From Syntrophobacteraceae bacterium (GTDB lineage Bacteria > Desulfobacterota > Syntrophobacteria > Syntrophobacterales > Syntrophobacteraceae), in assembly GCA_018053185.1 (NCBI GenBank), contig JAGPLX010000003.1, forward strand, positions 1 through 64,000: a DNA stretch of 64,000 nt, read 5' to 3'. Made by a program: the position numbers and the translations under genes. Positions 24,526 through 34,799 of this stretch are shown in pieces (the first letter of the stretch is position 1; every line of letters starts with the position of its first letter). The notes below the pieces were generated by a model that made no database searches, was not told where the DNA came from, and saw only the letters and a list, made by a program, of their open reading frames with translations.

Positions 24526-27102
24526 ATGCAGAATATTGCGGAATCCCTCAAACGGCAAAGAGAACAGATCCTCGGGGACGCTCCGGAGGAAATACCGGGC
24601 CGGAATACAAGTCTCCTGGAGATCGCCGTCATTTCACTATACAACCGGTTGGCCAATCGCCTTGCCCAGGATATCGAGGTTTTCCGTTCCAGTGGGGCTG
24701 TTCTGGCCTTGGGAGCCTTTGCCAGGGGACAGATCGGCCCCACGATGCCAGTGCCCATCCTGGTGATCGAGTCCGAGACCACGCCCTGGAAGAAGGGCTG
24801 GATCGAGGAAATCACTTTTCCTTTGACGGAAGCGGGATGGAGTGTGGACGCAGCTCTTGGTTCCATCCCCCATTTCCTGCACTCGTCCCGGGAGGATGTC
24901 GGTTTCTTCTTTAAGCTTTTGGAATGCCGGTATATCTCCGGGAACCGACAGATGGCGGACCAGCTGGAGAAAGCTCTGGACCTCGAAGTTGAAAAGAGGC
25001 GAGATGAACTGCTCAGCCAGCTCCATCAGATGGTCCGGATTCGAGAAGCCTCTCTCGAAGAGGCGGACAGCTGGTTGGAACCCGATCTGGAGCAGGCGTG
25101 CGGCGGCCTGGAGGATATCAATGCCATTCGCGTGGGAGGCCGGATAGCCGCCAACATGCGTAGCCTCGAGGATGCGATCTTTCGGGGGTATCTCACACGG
25201 CAGGGAGTGGATTTTCTGCAACAGGCGGAAAAGCTCTTTGCGTGTCTGGTCAGCATGATCCACGGTATTTCGGGAACTTCGGATTCTGTACTGCGAATGA
25301 GTCGCCAGGACTATCTGGCCGGCAAACTGGGTTATTCCGGCGGGGCCGGCTTATTGCCCGCGGAAAGACTCTTGCAGCAGGTACACCGGTTTCTACACGG
25401 AGTGCAGTGCATCTCTCAAGAGTTTTGGGCGAGGTTACAGGAGAGTCGGGAAGGGGTCCCCGATGCTGTCCCCAACGGCTTCCTCGAGACGGGTCTGCTT
25501 CTCAGGGGGAGAAAGATCTTCATCCAGACCGACCGCTATCCGGCAACTCCCAGCAATATTGTGAGACTTTTCCACCTTTCCGCCAGGCACCACCTCGAAT
25601 TTGCCAACATGACCCGGCAATGGATTCATCATCACAAAGGCGGGCTGAGTTCTTGTGCGGGCGATCCTCGTGTCAAGGAGGAACTCCTGGAGCTGCTTCG
25701 GTGGGACGAGCCGGAACTGCCCGTCATCCGCCGTTTTTACAACCTGGGCCTGATGGCGGAACTCATTCCCGAGATCAATGGTGTGCACGGGTTGGTACAG
25801 CACGACTCCTTCCATCTGTATCCTATCCATGAACATCACTTGCACACCTTGATGGAACTGAAGAAACTCTTCCGCGGGGATTACACCGAGAGCGAGGTCG
25901 TGCTGTCGGAAATTGCCGGGAGAATGGGAGATCCCGCGTGGCTTTATCTTGCGAGCCTCCTCCACGATATGGGCAAGAGCACCGGGAAAGGCCATGCCAT
26001 GCACGGCGCAGAGATGGTCCCCGCCATTGCCGGGCGACTGGGGCTGACGACCGAGGAATCGGACCTCCTGCGGTTCCTCGTGGCTCAACACCTGCTGATC
26101 ATGGACAATGCGTCTCTCAGGGACCTGGCGGATGAGGAAATGCTGGCCCAGTGTGCCCTCGTTGTTGGAAATGTGGAGAACCTGGACATGCTTCTCCTGC
26201 TCAGTTTTGCCGACATGATGGCCACAGGGCCGCGAGCCCGGCAGAAATGGAGAGACACTCCCGTGGTCCAGTTGTACGAGAGGGTCCACCACCTGCTCGA
26301 GAAGGGGGAACCAAGCCCCAAAGCTATTCTCGAAAGGATCGAGAGTGTGAAGGCCCTGGTGGGTTCAAAAGTGAGCGATCTCATGGATGGCCTGGAACTG
26401 GAGAGCTATTTTTCCCGGTTGGCGCCGCGCTATCTCCTTTCAGTGTCACCCGATGCGATGGCAAGGCACATGCGCCTCCAATGGCAGCTCCAGAATTCTG
26501 AAGAAACCCTGGTCCTCGAAGTGGAAGTCTTGGAAGATTCGGCAGAATTGACGATCGTCGGTTGGCAGCAACCGGGTCTTCTATTTCGGGCGGCCGGGAT
26601 TTTGACCTTGCACGACATGAATATCCTGAGTGCACAAGTTTTCACCATGAACAATCGCATGACTCTGCTCATCTTCCAATGCCGCCTCCCGCAAAATCCT
26701 CCCCGACTTCCCGACTGGACCCAGGTACGAAGCGACATGAAGCGGCTCCTGGACGGGAAGATGGCTTTGGATTACCGAATTGCCGCTCATGCCGCCGGAC
26801 GAGACCACAGTCCGACGACCGTGCGAAGGGTTCCCAGTCAGGTCTGGATCGACAACAATTCCTCGGCCGTATACACCATTTTGGAGGTCTACACCCTCGA
26901 TCGGGTGGGTCTGCTCTATACCATCGCTAGAACGCTCTTCGAATTGCAGATCCGGATCTTCGTCGCCAAGATCACGACAAAGGTGGATCAAGTGGCGGAT
27001 GTCTTCTACATTCGAACCCGTCAGGGGGAAAAAGTCACAGACCCGGAACAGGTGGAGGAAATCCGGAATGCACTGCTTTTCTGGCTGGATGGAAGAACGT
27101 AG
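24526..27102 (+). CDS. glnD: GlnD-family protein with degenerate uridylyltransferase site
   Basis: An 858-residue protein with full GlnD architecture: nucleotidyltransferase domain (1-300), HD hydrolase domain (about 420-560) and two C-terminal ACT domains (about 690-760 and 795-858). GlnD normally adds and removes UMP on PII according to glutamine level. The HD site is intact (LLHDMGKSTGKGHAMHGAE, H480-D481). The transferase core is altered: the family's GGYGRGEL...SDID is replaced near residues 62-80 by LGAFARGQIGPTMPVPILVI, so both metal-binding aspartates are missing. The downstream part of the domain (SREDVGFFFKLLECRYISGN) is recognisable. Uridylylation is therefore probably lost while deuridylylation and sensing may remain. 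No PII gene is in the window. Confidence 0.9.
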   Translation: MQNIAESLKRQREQILGDAPEEIPGRNTSLLEIAVISLYNRLANRLAQDIEVFRSSGAVLALGAFARGQIGPTMPVPILVIESETTPWKKGWIEEITFPLTEAGWSVDAALGSIPHFLHSSREDVGFFFKLLECRYISGNRQMADQLEKALDLEVEKRRDELLSQLHQMVRIREASLEEADSWLEPDLEQACGGLEDINAIRVGGRIAANMRSLEDAIFRGYLTRQGVDFLQQAEKLFACLVSMIHGISGTSDSVLRMSRQDYLAGKLGYSGGAGLLPAERLLQQVHRFLHGVQCISQEFWARLQESREGVPDAVPNGFLETGLLLRGRKIFIQTDRYPATPSNIVRLFHLSARHHLEFANMTRQWIHHHKGGLSSCAGDPRVKEELLELLRWDEPELPVIRRFYNLGLMAELIPEINGVHGLVQHDSFHLYPIHEHHLHTLMELKKLFRGDYTESEVVLSEIAGRMGDPAWLYLASLLHDMGKSTGKGHAMHGAEMVPAIAGRLGLTTEESDLLRFLVAQHLLIMDNASLRDLADEEMLAQCALVVGNVENLDMLLLLSFADMMATGPRARQKWRDTPVVQLYERVHHLLEKGEPSPKAILERIESVKALVGSKVSDLMDGLELESYFSRLAPRYLLSVSPDAMARHMRLQWQLQNSEETLVLEVEVLEDSAELTIVGWQQPGLLFRAAGILTLHDMNILSAQVFTMNNRMTLLIFQCRLPQNPPRLPDWTQVRSDMKRLLDGKMALDYRIAAHAAGRDHSPTTVRRVPSQVWIDNNSSAVYTILEVYTLDRVGLLYTIARTLFELQIRIFVAKITTKVDQVADVFYIRTRQGEKVTDPEQVEEIRNALLFWLDGRT

Positions 27103-27448
27103 TACGTTTGGTGCGGAGACGGCACGGCGATCTGTCGGGAAATCCCGTCCCCTCCCGGGGTAGAGAAGTAAAGGGATGAAAGCCGTGTTTTTTTCCGATT
27201 CCCCGTGGAAAAGGAGAAAAAATCCGAGTTCTATTTCCTCCCCCGGTGGGGGGTTGGGCAAAAGTCTATCGTGATTCCCGGAGGTTCCCGGGGAGGTGAT
27301 CAATTACTTGTAGAGCGCGGAATACGAAAAAGGGTACTCTGCCCCCATCGTTAAAAGCTGTTTGACTTTTCCTCAGACTAGAGGCATCAGAGTAGGGACC
27401 CGAAGGGCGGTTTGGTCCCTGCTAAAATCGTGGAGTGGAGGATGCACA
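27103..27448. other. Gene-free stretch between glnD and ndk
   Basis: About 345 bases, AT-richer near 27300-27370. A TTGACT around 27362 could be part of the ndk promoter. I find no gene or clear terminator. Confidence 0.4.
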
Positions 27449-27895
27449 ATGGAAAGGACGCTGTCCATCATCAAGCCCGATGGTGTGGCTGGAAATCTAA
27501 TCGGGAAGATCGTCACGCGGTTTGAGGAGGCCGGGATCCACATTGTGGCCATGAAGATGGTGCATTTGAGCCGGGAGTATTGCCGAGCCTTCTATCATGT
27601 CCACAGGGAGAGGCCCTTCTATGACAGTCTGACCGAGTACATGTCGTCGGGACCCATCGTGGCCATGGTTCTGGAGGGGGAGAATGTGATTCAGCGGAAC
27701 CGGGAGATCATGGGCGCAACGAATCCCAGAGAAGCGTCTCCAGGCACCATCCGCCACACGTATGGAACGGATATTGAGAAGAACGTGGTCCACGGCTCCG
27801 ACAGCCTCGAAAACGCAGCCACGGAAATCGCATTCTTTTTCAGTACCCTGGAGATTTGTGGGCGAGGCACAGATCCGCCTTCTTCAGGCTTATAG
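27449..27895 (+). CDS. ndk: Nucleoside diphosphate kinase
   Basis: A 148-residue enzyme that transfers the gamma phosphate between nucleoside triphosphates and diphosphates. The start [12 protein letters not shown], the [14 protein letters not shown] segment, [10 protein letters not shown] and the active-site block ENVVHGSDS-type [21 protein letters not shown] (phosphohistidine in VHGSDS) are all present. The start is ATG 27449, just after GGAGG. The tail after FFF is about ten residues longer than average, and its last codons run towards the mltD leader region. Confidence 0.95.
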   Translation: MERTLSIIKPDGVAGNLIGKIVTRFEEAGIHIVAMKMVHLSREYCRAFYHVHRERPFYDSLTEYMSSGPIVAMVLEGENVIQRNREIMGATNPREASPGTIRHTYGTDIEKNVVHGSDSLENAATEIAFFFSTLEICGRGTDPPSSGL

Positions 27896-27960
27896 GTCCA
27901 AAGAGATTCGGGGAGCCGCAGCAAGGGGAAGGTGTGGGAATCCGAGTGAAAGGGAAGTTT

Positions 27961-29058
27961 ATGACTGCTCTGAAAAATGCCCTGCTGTCCATGCTGGGGA
28001 TGATTCTCCTGATGGGGGCAGCTCCCGTGGCCACCTGGAGCTCCGCTCAGTCCGTAGCCCAGATGGGAGCGATGCAGGTTCCCTATTACGCCGTTCCGGC
28101 CCAACTGGATCTGTGCGGCGAGCCTGTGCCCCTGGAGATGCAGGAAATCCGGGAGCGTTTCGACCGGGAGTTCACCATTGTGGTGTACAGCCATGCCCAG
28201 GTGTTTCTATGGCTGAAACGGGCGGAGCGATTCTTTCCCTGGATCGAAAAACAGCTCTTGCACAACAAACTGCCCAGTGACCTCAAGTACGTGGCCGTGG
28301 CCGAAAGCGACCTGCTGGCCGAGGCCACCTCTCCAGCCAGGGCTGCGGGTCCGTGGCAATTTATCCCCAGCACCGGGAGCCTATACGGATTGAGTCAGAC
28401 GGGGCAAATTGATCAACGGCGTGACTTTGAACTGGCATCGAACAGCGCCTTTCGATACCTGCAGGATTTGCACACCATGTTTCAAAATTGGACCCTTGCC
28501 ATTGCTGCATACAATTGTGGTGAAAAGCGGATGCAGGAGGAGATCAATCGACAGAAAGTGAACAGTTACTACCTCCTCAAGCTGCCCGTGGAAACCGAGC
28601 GCTATATTTTCCGCATCCTGGCCATCAAGGAGGTGTTGGGCAACCCGGGAAAGTACGGCTATGTCATGCCCAAGGGGGCCGGCTACCCACCCATCCACAC
28701 CGATCGGGTTTCCCTCAATCTCAAGCACCCCGTTCCTTTCCAGCTCATTGCCGAAGCGGCCTCCGTTACCTATCGTGAACTAAAAGTCTTGAACCCCTCT
28801 TTCATCTCGGACACCGTTCCCAAGGGCGACCATATTTTGAAGGTACCCAAAGGGAAAGGCAGGGAGTTGACTCAAAGGCTGGACGCCTTGCTGGCAAGTT
28901 ACCAGCCTTCCTTTGTGCACCATAAGGTTGTCAGGGGAGACACCCTGAGCGGGATCGCAGCCAGGTATGGAGTCAGTGCCGAGAGCATTTCCGAATGGAA
29001 CCATCTCAAAGAAAACAAGGTTCTTCTCGGTCAGATGTTGAAGATCCCAAGGCAATGA
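27961..29058 (+). CDS. mltD: Membrane-bound lytic murein transglycosylase D-like protein
   Basis: A 365-residue exported protein (signal peptide about 1-28). The SLT domain carries the catalytic Glu in LKYVAVAESDL, followed by AAGPWQFIPSTGSLYGL and LAIAAYNCGE. A single LysM domain at the C terminus (HHKVVRGDTLSGIAARYGVSAESISEWNHL) binds peptidoglycan. MltD cleaves murein glycan strands. E. coli MltD is a lipoprotein with two LysM domains; here no lipobox is seen and one LysM is present. It starts at ATG 27961, 65 bases after ndk, so the two may be cotranscribed. Confidence 0.92.
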   Translation: MTALKNALLSMLGMILLMGAAPVATWSSAQSVAQMGAMQVPYYAVPAQLDLCGEPVPLEMQEIRERFDREFTIVVYSHAQVFLWLKRAERFFPWIEKQLLHNKLPSDLKYVAVAESDLLAEATSPARAAGPWQFIPSTGSLYGLSQTGQIDQRRDFELASNSAFRYLQDLHTMFQNWTLAIAAYNCGEKRMQEEINRQKVNSYYLLKLPVETERYIFRILAIKEVLGNPGKYGYVMPKGAGYPPIHTDRVSLNLKHPVPFQLIAEAASVTYRELKVLNPSFISDTVPKGDHILKVPKGKGRELTQRLDALLASYQPSFVHHKVVRGDTLSGIAARYGVSAESISEWNHLKENKVLLGQMLKIPRQ

Positions 29059-29195
29059 CTCCATGGAAATCCCTCCTTCCTTGATGGGGGCTCATGGAAC
29101 CGGGATTGTGCGGCGAATTGCCTTGACAAGGTGTGCGGGAGAAACGTAGGATGACCCACATTATAAGGCATTAGAAATTCAACAACTTTTGGATT

Positions 29196-29969
29196 ATGGA
29201 TTCTCGATACCCACAAATTGCCGAGCGCATTGCCCGTAGTCGCCACATGGTCGCTCTGACGGGTGCGGGGATTTCCGTGGAGAGCGGAATACCGGACTTT
29301 CGGAGTGATAAGGGGCTCTGGTCACGGTATGATCCGATGGAATACGGACATATCGACTCCTTTCGCCGGAACCCCGGCAAGGTATGGGGGATGCTGGTGG
29401 AAATGGATACTCTCCTGTCCCGAGCCAACCCCAATGCCGCTCATTACGCCCTGGCGCTTATGGAAAGCCGAGGATATTTGAAGGAAATCATCACACAGAA
29501 CATCGACAGCCTGCACCAGCGGGCGGGAAGTCTGCGAGTGATCGAATTCCATGGAAACGGCAGAATCCTGCGCTGTGACGAATGCGGTCGTCGTTTTGAT
29601 CGTGAGACCGTCTCCATTGAGATTCTTCCTCCCGAATGTCCGTGTGGAAGCTCCCTGCGTCCAGACTTCGTCTTTTTTGGGGAGATGATACCGGCGTCGG
29701 TTCTGGAGGCGGCGCGGCTTGCGGCTCGCTCATGCGACATGATGCTGATCGTCGGGACATCGGCCACGGTGGCTCCTGCATGTCATTTACCCTACCTGGC
29801 CAAACAGAACCGGGCCTTTATTGTCGAGGTGAATCCCGCGCCGACGATGCTTTCAGGGGGCCTGGCGGACCTGCAGGTGACCGAGAAGGCGGGGAAAGCC
29901 CTCACGGCCATTCTCGAGGAGCTTGATTACCGGGGTGGTCTGAACCGAACGGAGTATGATGGTGAATAG
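29196..29969 (+). CDS. cobB: Sir2-family NAD-dependent protein deacylase
   Basis: A 257-residue sirtuin. NAD-binding GAGISVESGIPDFRS (about residues 23-37), TQNIDSLHQRAG, catalytic His in EFHGN, a four-Cys zinc module (CDECG ... CPCGSSLRPDFVFFGE) and SLRPDFVFFGE all match. It removes acyl groups from lysines at the cost of NAD, often regulating acyl-CoA synthetases; a phenylacetate-CoA ligase is encoded elsewhere in the window. The stop overlaps the tolQ start by 14 bases, so it may be the first gene of the tol operon. Confidence 0.93.
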   Translation: MDSRYPQIAERIARSRHMVALTGAGISVESGIPDFRSDKGLWSRYDPMEYGHIDSFRRNPGKVWGMLVEMDTLLSRANPNAAHYALALMESRGYLKEIITQNIDSLHQRAGSLRVIEFHGNGRILRCDECGRRFDRETVSIEILPPECPCGSSLRPDFVFFGEMIPASVLEAARLAARSCDMMLIVGTSATVAPACHLPYLAKQNRAFIVEVNPAPTMLSGGLADLQVTEKAGKALTAILEELDYRGGLNRTEYDGE

Positions 29970-30765
29970 CTTGATTTCAACGGCCTATGCAGCCGCGGAA
30001 GTTGTTGCCCAACCGTACCGGATGGCGGGCAACGGGGTCTGGGATATGGTGGCTCATGCAGGCCCCATGGTCAAATTCGTGATCCTCACTCTGTTGGGCC
30101 TGTCCGTTGCCTGCTGGTGCGTCATCCTTTTGAAATACCGCATGTTCAAGCGAGCACGGCGGGAGTCGAGCCAGTTTGTGGACTTGTTCCGGCAGAGGAA
30201 GAATTATTCCCTCCTCTACAAGGATAGCCAGCTCCTGGAAGATAGCCACCTGGCGCAAATCTTTCAAACGGGCTACCTGGAGCTCAATCGTCTCAGCAAG
30301 TCCCTGGAGACGAGAAATCTCCAGGATTTGAAGGTCAATCCCGAGATCGTGCTGGAAAGCGTGGACCGGGCGATTCAGGGTGCTACCATGGCGGAGCGCC
30401 AGCGGTTTGAGCGCTACCTGCCGCTCCTGGCCACCACCGGCAGCACGGCCCCCTTTATCGGGTTGTTCGGCACCGTCTGGGGAATCATGACCAGTTTTCA
30501 GGAGATTGGATTGAAAGGGGCCGCAAACCTAGCGGTAGTGGCTCCCGGCATTTCCGAGGCGCTCATTGCCACTGCCATGGGCCTTGCTGCGGCCATCCCG
30601 GCGGTGGTGGCCTACAACCACTTCGCCACCCGGATTCGGATGATCGAGCACGAGATGAGTCATTTTTCCGCAGATTTTCTGAATATTTTGAAACGCGACC
30701 TGATGCGTCGGGGGAGGCAGGAGGAGTCGTCTCCGGAACCCCAGCGGTTGGCCGTGCAGGAATGA
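29956..30765 (+). CDS. tolQ: TolQ inner-membrane proton-channel protein
   Basis: A 269-residue MotA/TolQ/ExbB family protein with three membrane helices: VKFVILTLLGLSVACWCVIL (about 36-56), LLATTGSTAPFIGLFGTVWGIM (about 155-177) and ISEALIATAMGLAAAIPAVVAYN (about 195-217). It forms the ion channel with TolR and energises TolA. The start overlaps the sirtuin gene; ATG 29956 and 29959 are both possible. It leads a complete tolQRAB-pal-cpoB set. Confidence 0.93.
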   Translation: MMVNSLISTAYAAAEVVAQPYRMAGNGVWDMVAHAGPMVKFVILTLLGLSVACWCVILLKYRMFKRARRESSQFVDLFRQRKNYSLLYKDSQLLEDSHLAQIFQTGYLELNRLSKSLETRNLQDLKVNPEIVLESVDRAIQGATMAERQRFERYLPLLATTGSTAPFIGLFGTVWGIMTSFQEIGLKGAANLAVVAPGISEALIATAMGLAAAIPAVVAYNHFATRIRMIEHEMSHFSADFLNILKRDLMRRGRQEESSPEPQRLAVQE

Positions 30766-30830
30766 GGTTTTGCAGCCGCAATATCTCCGGCGTGAGACCC
30801 TTTGGCTGATGAGAGGAAGGTCGGCAAACC

Positions 30831-31286
30831 ATGGCGATGCAAACGAACGGGAACGGTTCCCAGGGCCGGTTGGTTTCCGAAATCAATGTGACGCCCTTTG
30901 TAGATGTGATGTTGGTTCTCCTCATCATTTTCATGGTGACGGCTCCCATGATGACCCAGGGCATCGACGTGAATCTCCCCGAGTCCTCGGCCCCTGCGAT
31001 TCCGGCGGAGGAGGAGCGGTTGATGGTGACCATCACCAAGGATCAGCAGGTTTACATCAACGAGTACTCCGTGGATTTGGATTCCCTTGGGGCAAAGCTG
31101 GGTGCGCTGTACCAGAACCTTGAACGACGGAAAGGGGTCTTCCTGCGGGCTGATGAATCCATCCCGTACGGGTTTGTGGTGAAGGTGATGGGAACGATCC
31201 GTGAGGCCGGGATAGACCAGATCGGGATGGTGACGGATCCCATGAAGAGCCCTCCGGCCAAGAATTCGGCCTCGAGAGGCAAGTGA
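30831..31286 (+). CDS. tolR: TolR, ExbD-family protein
   Basis: A 151-residue protein with the hallmark SEINVTPFVDVMLVLLIIFMV: a single membrane helix carrying the essential Asp that conducts protons with TolQ. The periplasmic part (VNLPESSAPAI ... VFLRADESIPYGFVVKVMGTIREAGIDQIGMVTDP) matches the family. It starts at ATG 30831 and ends within the start region of the TolA-like gene. Confidence 0.95.
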   Translation: MAMQTNGNGSQGRLVSEINVTPFVDVMLVLLIIFMVTAPMMTQGIDVNLPESSAPAIPAEEERLMVTITKDQQVYINEYSVDLDSLGAKLGALYQNLERRKGVFLRADESIPYGFVVKVMGTIREAGIDQIGMVTDPMKSPPAKNSASRGK

Positions 31287-31342
31287 CCTGGAAACGGGTT
31301 TTTTGTGCTTGGAAAGGGCGTGGAGGATGGAAGGATGGAAGG

Positions 31343-32284
31343 ATGGAAGCACTGAGTCTTTCGCCTCGCAGGTTGTCGAGGGAAGAGATCTTTGCAGGGG
31401 TGGGCGGGTCCATATTGGGCCATGCACTGATTTTGGGCGCGGCACTTCTCCTGCCGGCCATGATGCCCCGATCCACGACCCCTCTTGTGTTTGCCACCGT
31501 GAATCTTGTCTCCATGGACGAACTGGGGGGGGGCGGAACCGTATCGCCCCAAGGTGGCAAATCCAGGAAAAGGGAAGGGGTAAAAGAGGTCAAAAGTTCC
31601 GAGGGTTCGGCTCCATCCCAGCGAAGCAGGCCTTTCTCCCCCGTGGTGCCGGTCAAACGCTTGAGGATGGAAGATTCCGCCCCTCGGGAGCATTCCATCA
31701 AGAAGCTGGATGCACCCCAAATTGCCGGGGCCCCGGAAAACCGTCAGGCATCGACGTCCATCGAGAAGGATTTGGATAAGCTGATTCCCAAGGCCAAACC
31801 TTCCACCCAGGGTTCTTCATCCAGCGGTGCGGATACGGACAAGAAGACATCTGCACGAGACCATGCAGCCGAAGAGGATAGATCCGGGGGCACGGATCGG
31901 GGCAAGGAAAAGGGAGCCTCGGCATCCTCTGGGGGCGCTTCCGGAGGCATTGGCTCGGAAGGGAGCGGTGGCAACCGCGAAGGAGGGCAGGTAGCCTTGG
32001 CGCGTCGCCTGTATTATACGGAGATCTGGAATGCCATTCGGCAACAGTGGACCCTCCCGGAATCCCTCAAATCCCAAAAACTCGAGGCCGTGCTTGTGGT
32101 GGTGGTTCGCAGAGACGGAAAGATCCTGGATATTCGTTTCGAGAGGAAATCCGGACAGCCGCTTTTCGATGAATCCGCCATGCGGGCCGTGCGCAAGGCT
32201 GATCCTCTGCCTCCTTTTCCTGAGATTTACAGCCCCCTCCAGGAGGAAATCGGCTTGCGGTTCAGACCCGAGGACCTGGCATAG
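31343..32284 (+). CDS. tolA: TolA / TonB-like energy-transducing protein
   Basis: A 313-residue protein from ATG 31343; the frame is open to 31283, but those codons overlap a purine-rich leader with several ATGs. A single membrane anchor lies near residues 18-40 (GSILGHALILGAALLLPAMM). A long Ser/Gly/Lys-rich spacer follows (about 60-210), then a C-terminal TonB-like domain (YYTEIWNAIRQQWTLPESL ... VVVVRRDGKILDIRFERKSGQPLFDESAMRAVRKADPLPPFP). It spans the periplasm and links TolQR to TolB and Pal. Position between tolR and tolB supports TolA. Confidence 0.9.
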   Translation: MEALSLSPRRLSREEIFAGVGGSILGHALILGAALLLPAMMPRSTTPLVFATVNLVSMDELGGGGTVSPQGGKSRKREGVKEVKSSEGSAPSQRSRPFSPVVPVKRLRMEDSAPREHSIKKLDAPQIAGAPENRQASTSIEKDLDKLIPKAKPSTQGSSSSGADTDKKTSARDHAAEEDRSGGTDRGKEKGASASSGGASGGIGSEGSGGNREGGQVALARRLYYTEIWNAIRQQWTLPESLKSQKLEAVLVVVVRRDGKILDIRFERKSGQPLFDESAMRAVRKADPLPPFPEIYSPLQEEIGLRFRPEDLA

Positions 32285-32335
32285 ACACCGGTCTCCCGTA
32301 TGACAAACCCAAGGCGGAATAGAGGTCTCCCGACC

Positions 32336-33646
32336 ATGAGTCGCTCTCGTCTTCTGACAGCAGTCTTGCTGGTGATGGTGTGGGCCGCGCCCAGCCAGGC
32401 CCAGCGGGCCTACATCGATTTCACCAAACCCGCTTTTTCGCCGATTGCCATTGCCGTTCCGGATTTCAAGTTCCTGAGCGCCGAGCAGACTCAGCTATCC
32501 AGGGAGATGAGCGAAGCCCTGGCAAGGGACCTCGAGTTTTCCGGCATTTTTCGGCCCCTGGATCCCCGGGGCTTTCTGGAGGACCCCCAGACCATGGGGC
32601 TCAATGCCAACGAGATTCCTTTTCCCAACTGGCAGCGGCTGGGGGCCGAATTCCTGGTAAGGGGGGCCTACCAGGTTCAGGGGAGTTCCGTACGGCTCGA
32701 GGCCCGCCTTTTTGATGTGTTTGGTTCCAGGATGATTCTGGGAAAGGTCTACGAGGGGGAGGCCAGGAGTTGGCAAGCCATGATCCATCGGTTTGCCGAT
32801 GAAATTCTGCTGCTCCTTACGGGTGAAAGGGGGGTGTTCGATACCAAGATTGCCTTTGTGCAGTCCCAGGGGAAAGCCAAGGAGATCTTCATCACGGATT
32901 TCGATGGGGGTAACCCTGTCCAGGTCACCCGTGATCAGAACTTGAATCTCTCCCCTGCATGGAGTCCCGACGGAACGCAGATTGCCTACGTGAGCTTCAA
33001 GGACGGGAGCACCAAGATTTACGCGGCTAATCTTCTAGATGGCTCGCACCGGCTCTTGTCAGGACACCCGGGTTTGAACATCGCTCCAGCCTGGAGGCCG
33101 GGAACCCGGGAACTGGCGGTCACTCTATCGAAGGGGGGAAGTCCGGACATTTACCTGATTTCCGCTTCGGGAGATATTCTCCAGAAACTGGTGCAGGGCT
33201 GGAGCATCAATGTCTCTCCCAGCTGGTCTCCCGACGGGAAGCGATTGGCCTATGTCTCCAATGAAACCGGAACGCCCCAGATCTACGTCTTGGACACAGG
33301 GTCCGGACAGAAGCGTCGGATTACCTTCAGCGGCAACTACAATACCTCTCCCGCCTGGTCCCCCAAAGGCGACTGGATTGCTTACAGTGGTTCTGTAGGC
33401 GGGAGGCATAATATTTTCATTATCAAGCCGGATGGGAGCGATATGCGCCAGCTCACCCGGGGGGAAGGAGACAATGAATCTCCCACATGGTCGCCGGACG
33501 GCCGCATGATTGCGTTTAGCTCAAATCGACAGGGCGGTCCCGCGATCTGGATGCTGCAGATCAACAGTGGCAGCACGCGAAGAATCACCCAGATGCCGGG
33601 TTCCCAGGAACTGCCGGACTGGTCGCCGAGGCTGGGCGGCCGTTAG
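32336..33646 (+). CDS. tolB: TolB periplasmic beta-propeller protein
   Basis: A 436-residue protein with a signal peptide (about 1-22, ending PSQAQR), an N-terminal domain ([10 protein letters not shown] ... [16 protein letters not shown]) and a six-bladed propeller marked by repeated [24 protein letters not shown] and SPTWSPDG motifs. TolB links TolA and Pal during outer-membrane constriction. ATG 32336 has AGAGGT upstream; the longer frame from 32300 lacks a better site. The final tryptophan-rich blade ends DWSPRL. Confidence 0.95.
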   Translation: MSRSRLLTAVLLVMVWAAPSQAQRAYIDFTKPAFSPIAIAVPDFKFLSAEQTQLSREMSEALARDLEFSGIFRPLDPRGFLEDPQTMGLNANEIPFPNWQRLGAEFLVRGAYQVQGSSVRLEARLFDVFGSRMILGKVYEGEARSWQAMIHRFADEILLLLTGERGVFDTKIAFVQSQGKAKEIFITDFDGGNPVQVTRDQNLNLSPAWSPDGTQIAYVSFKDGSTKIYAANLLDGSHRLLSGHPGLNIAPAWRPGTRELAVTLSKGGSPDIYLISASGDILQKLVQGWSINVSPSWSPDGKRLAYVSNETGTPQIYVLDTGSGQKRRITFSGNYNTSPAWSPKGDWIAYSGSVGGRHNIFIIKPDGSDMRQLTRGEGDNESPTWSPDGRMIAFSSNRQGGPAIWMLQINSGSTRRITQMPGSQELPDWSPRLGGR

Positions 33647-33708
33647 CTGCATGTGGGGGCAAGGGACTTTTTCACGGCTGGTTTGTCAAGAGGTTTCCAT
33701 GGAGGAGG

Positions 33709-34275
33709 ATGGGTATGAGGCGGAACAAATGGATGATAGTACTCCTGGGGGTTTTTCTGTTAGCGAATATGATTGGGTGTGCGAAAAAGGTCGGAACCCA
33801 GCCCGGTGTGCTGCCGGGTGCCGCACCCGGAGCTGAGGGCTTGGGGCCTGGAGCGGGCATGGGTGCCAATGACGCCAGGTGGCGAGAGCTGGGACTGAAT
33901 TCGGAACCCGAGCGTCGTGAGTTTCTCCAAAGGGCCCAGAGCTTTGAAAATGAGGATATATATTTCGATTTTGACTCCTACGTTTTGACCGATCCTGCCA
34001 AAAAAGTTTTGGACTCCAAGGTGGAGTTTCTCAAGCGGTATCCCAAAGTCAGGGTCACCATAGAGGGGCACTGCGACGAGCGCGGCACCAACGAATACAA
34101 CCTTGCCCTTGGAGAACGCCGCGCCAACAGCGCCTACCAGTACCTGGTGAACTCGGGCATCAGCCCTCAACGGCTCGGCACGGTCAGCTACGGCGAAGAA
34201 CGACCCATAGCCACGGGTCACGACGAGGCTGCCTGGGCCAAGAACCGCAGGGCCCATTTCGTGTTGAACTATTAG
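33709..34275 (+). CDS. pal: Pal peptidoglycan-associated lipoprotein
   Basis: A 188-residue lipoprotein with lipobox LANMIGC (Cys about residue 24) and a C-terminal OmpA-like domain: [46 protein letters not shown] and the ending [10 protein letters not shown]. The Asp and Arg that bind diaminopimelate are in GHCDERG and GERRAN. It anchors the outer membrane to peptidoglycan and binds TolB. A Gly/Pro/Ala-rich linker follows the lipid anchor. It starts at ATG 33709, with an in-frame ATG two codons later as an alternative. Confidence 0.95.
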   Translation: MGMRRNKWMIVLLGVFLLANMIGCAKKVGTQPGVLPGAAPGAEGLGPGAGMGANDARWRELGLNSEPERREFLQRAQSFENEDIYFDFDSYVLTDPAKKVLDSKVEFLKRYPKVRVTIEGHCDERGTNEYNLALGERRANSAYQYLVNSGISPQRLGTVSYGEERPIATGHDEAAWAKNRRAHFVLNY

Positions 34276-34799
34276 AACCTTGTCAACGGTTCTGCGCGGG
34301 ACGCACCCAAAGCCGTCGTGGATACAGAGCGTTATAAAGCTCACCACCCGGCCCCCCGAAAAAGCCGTGGTTCACCCCCCCAAATGCGGGGTCCCATCGC
34401 CACGGGCCAGTGTCGCCATGTAGGCGAGGCCAAACCGAAAAAAATACCGGTGGGTTGGTCCGGCGACCAAAGGCATGAAGACCTCGAGGGGAGATACCGG
34501 GTCTCCCGCTTCTCAATTCTGTGGACATTTCCCGAGCCTGTTCGGATGAACACAGGAGAAAGGATGAATACCGGCGAGAGCTGGGGGGGCGGTTCATCGA
34601 CTCCCCTACTCGTCGCGTCACCGATTCACCGGATTTCATGGAAAGGCGGAATCCAGGGGTTCCCGGGCCGGGGAGGATGTTGAATCGCATCCGAAGGACG
34701 GTCCATCGACGGATGTTCGCTTTGTGGACGAAGGATATTCACGTTGTGATTGAGTTTGGCCACAAACTTTCGATCCAAATTGCAGAGGAAGGAGTTCCC
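34276..34799. other. Gene-free stretch inside the tol cluster
   Basis: About 520 bases lie between pal and cpoB, which are adjacent in most genomes. The first 230 bases contain C- and G-rich patches (for example ACCCCCCAAATGCGGGG near 34375) that can fold, but no T run. No open frame looks coding. I recognise no RNA family. Confidence 0.45.

Noticed and set aside
34276-34799. c-di-GMP riboswitch-like sequence between pal and cpoB
   Set aside because: A GGACGC...AAAGCC-like string occurs, but the rest of the aptamer blocks are absent.
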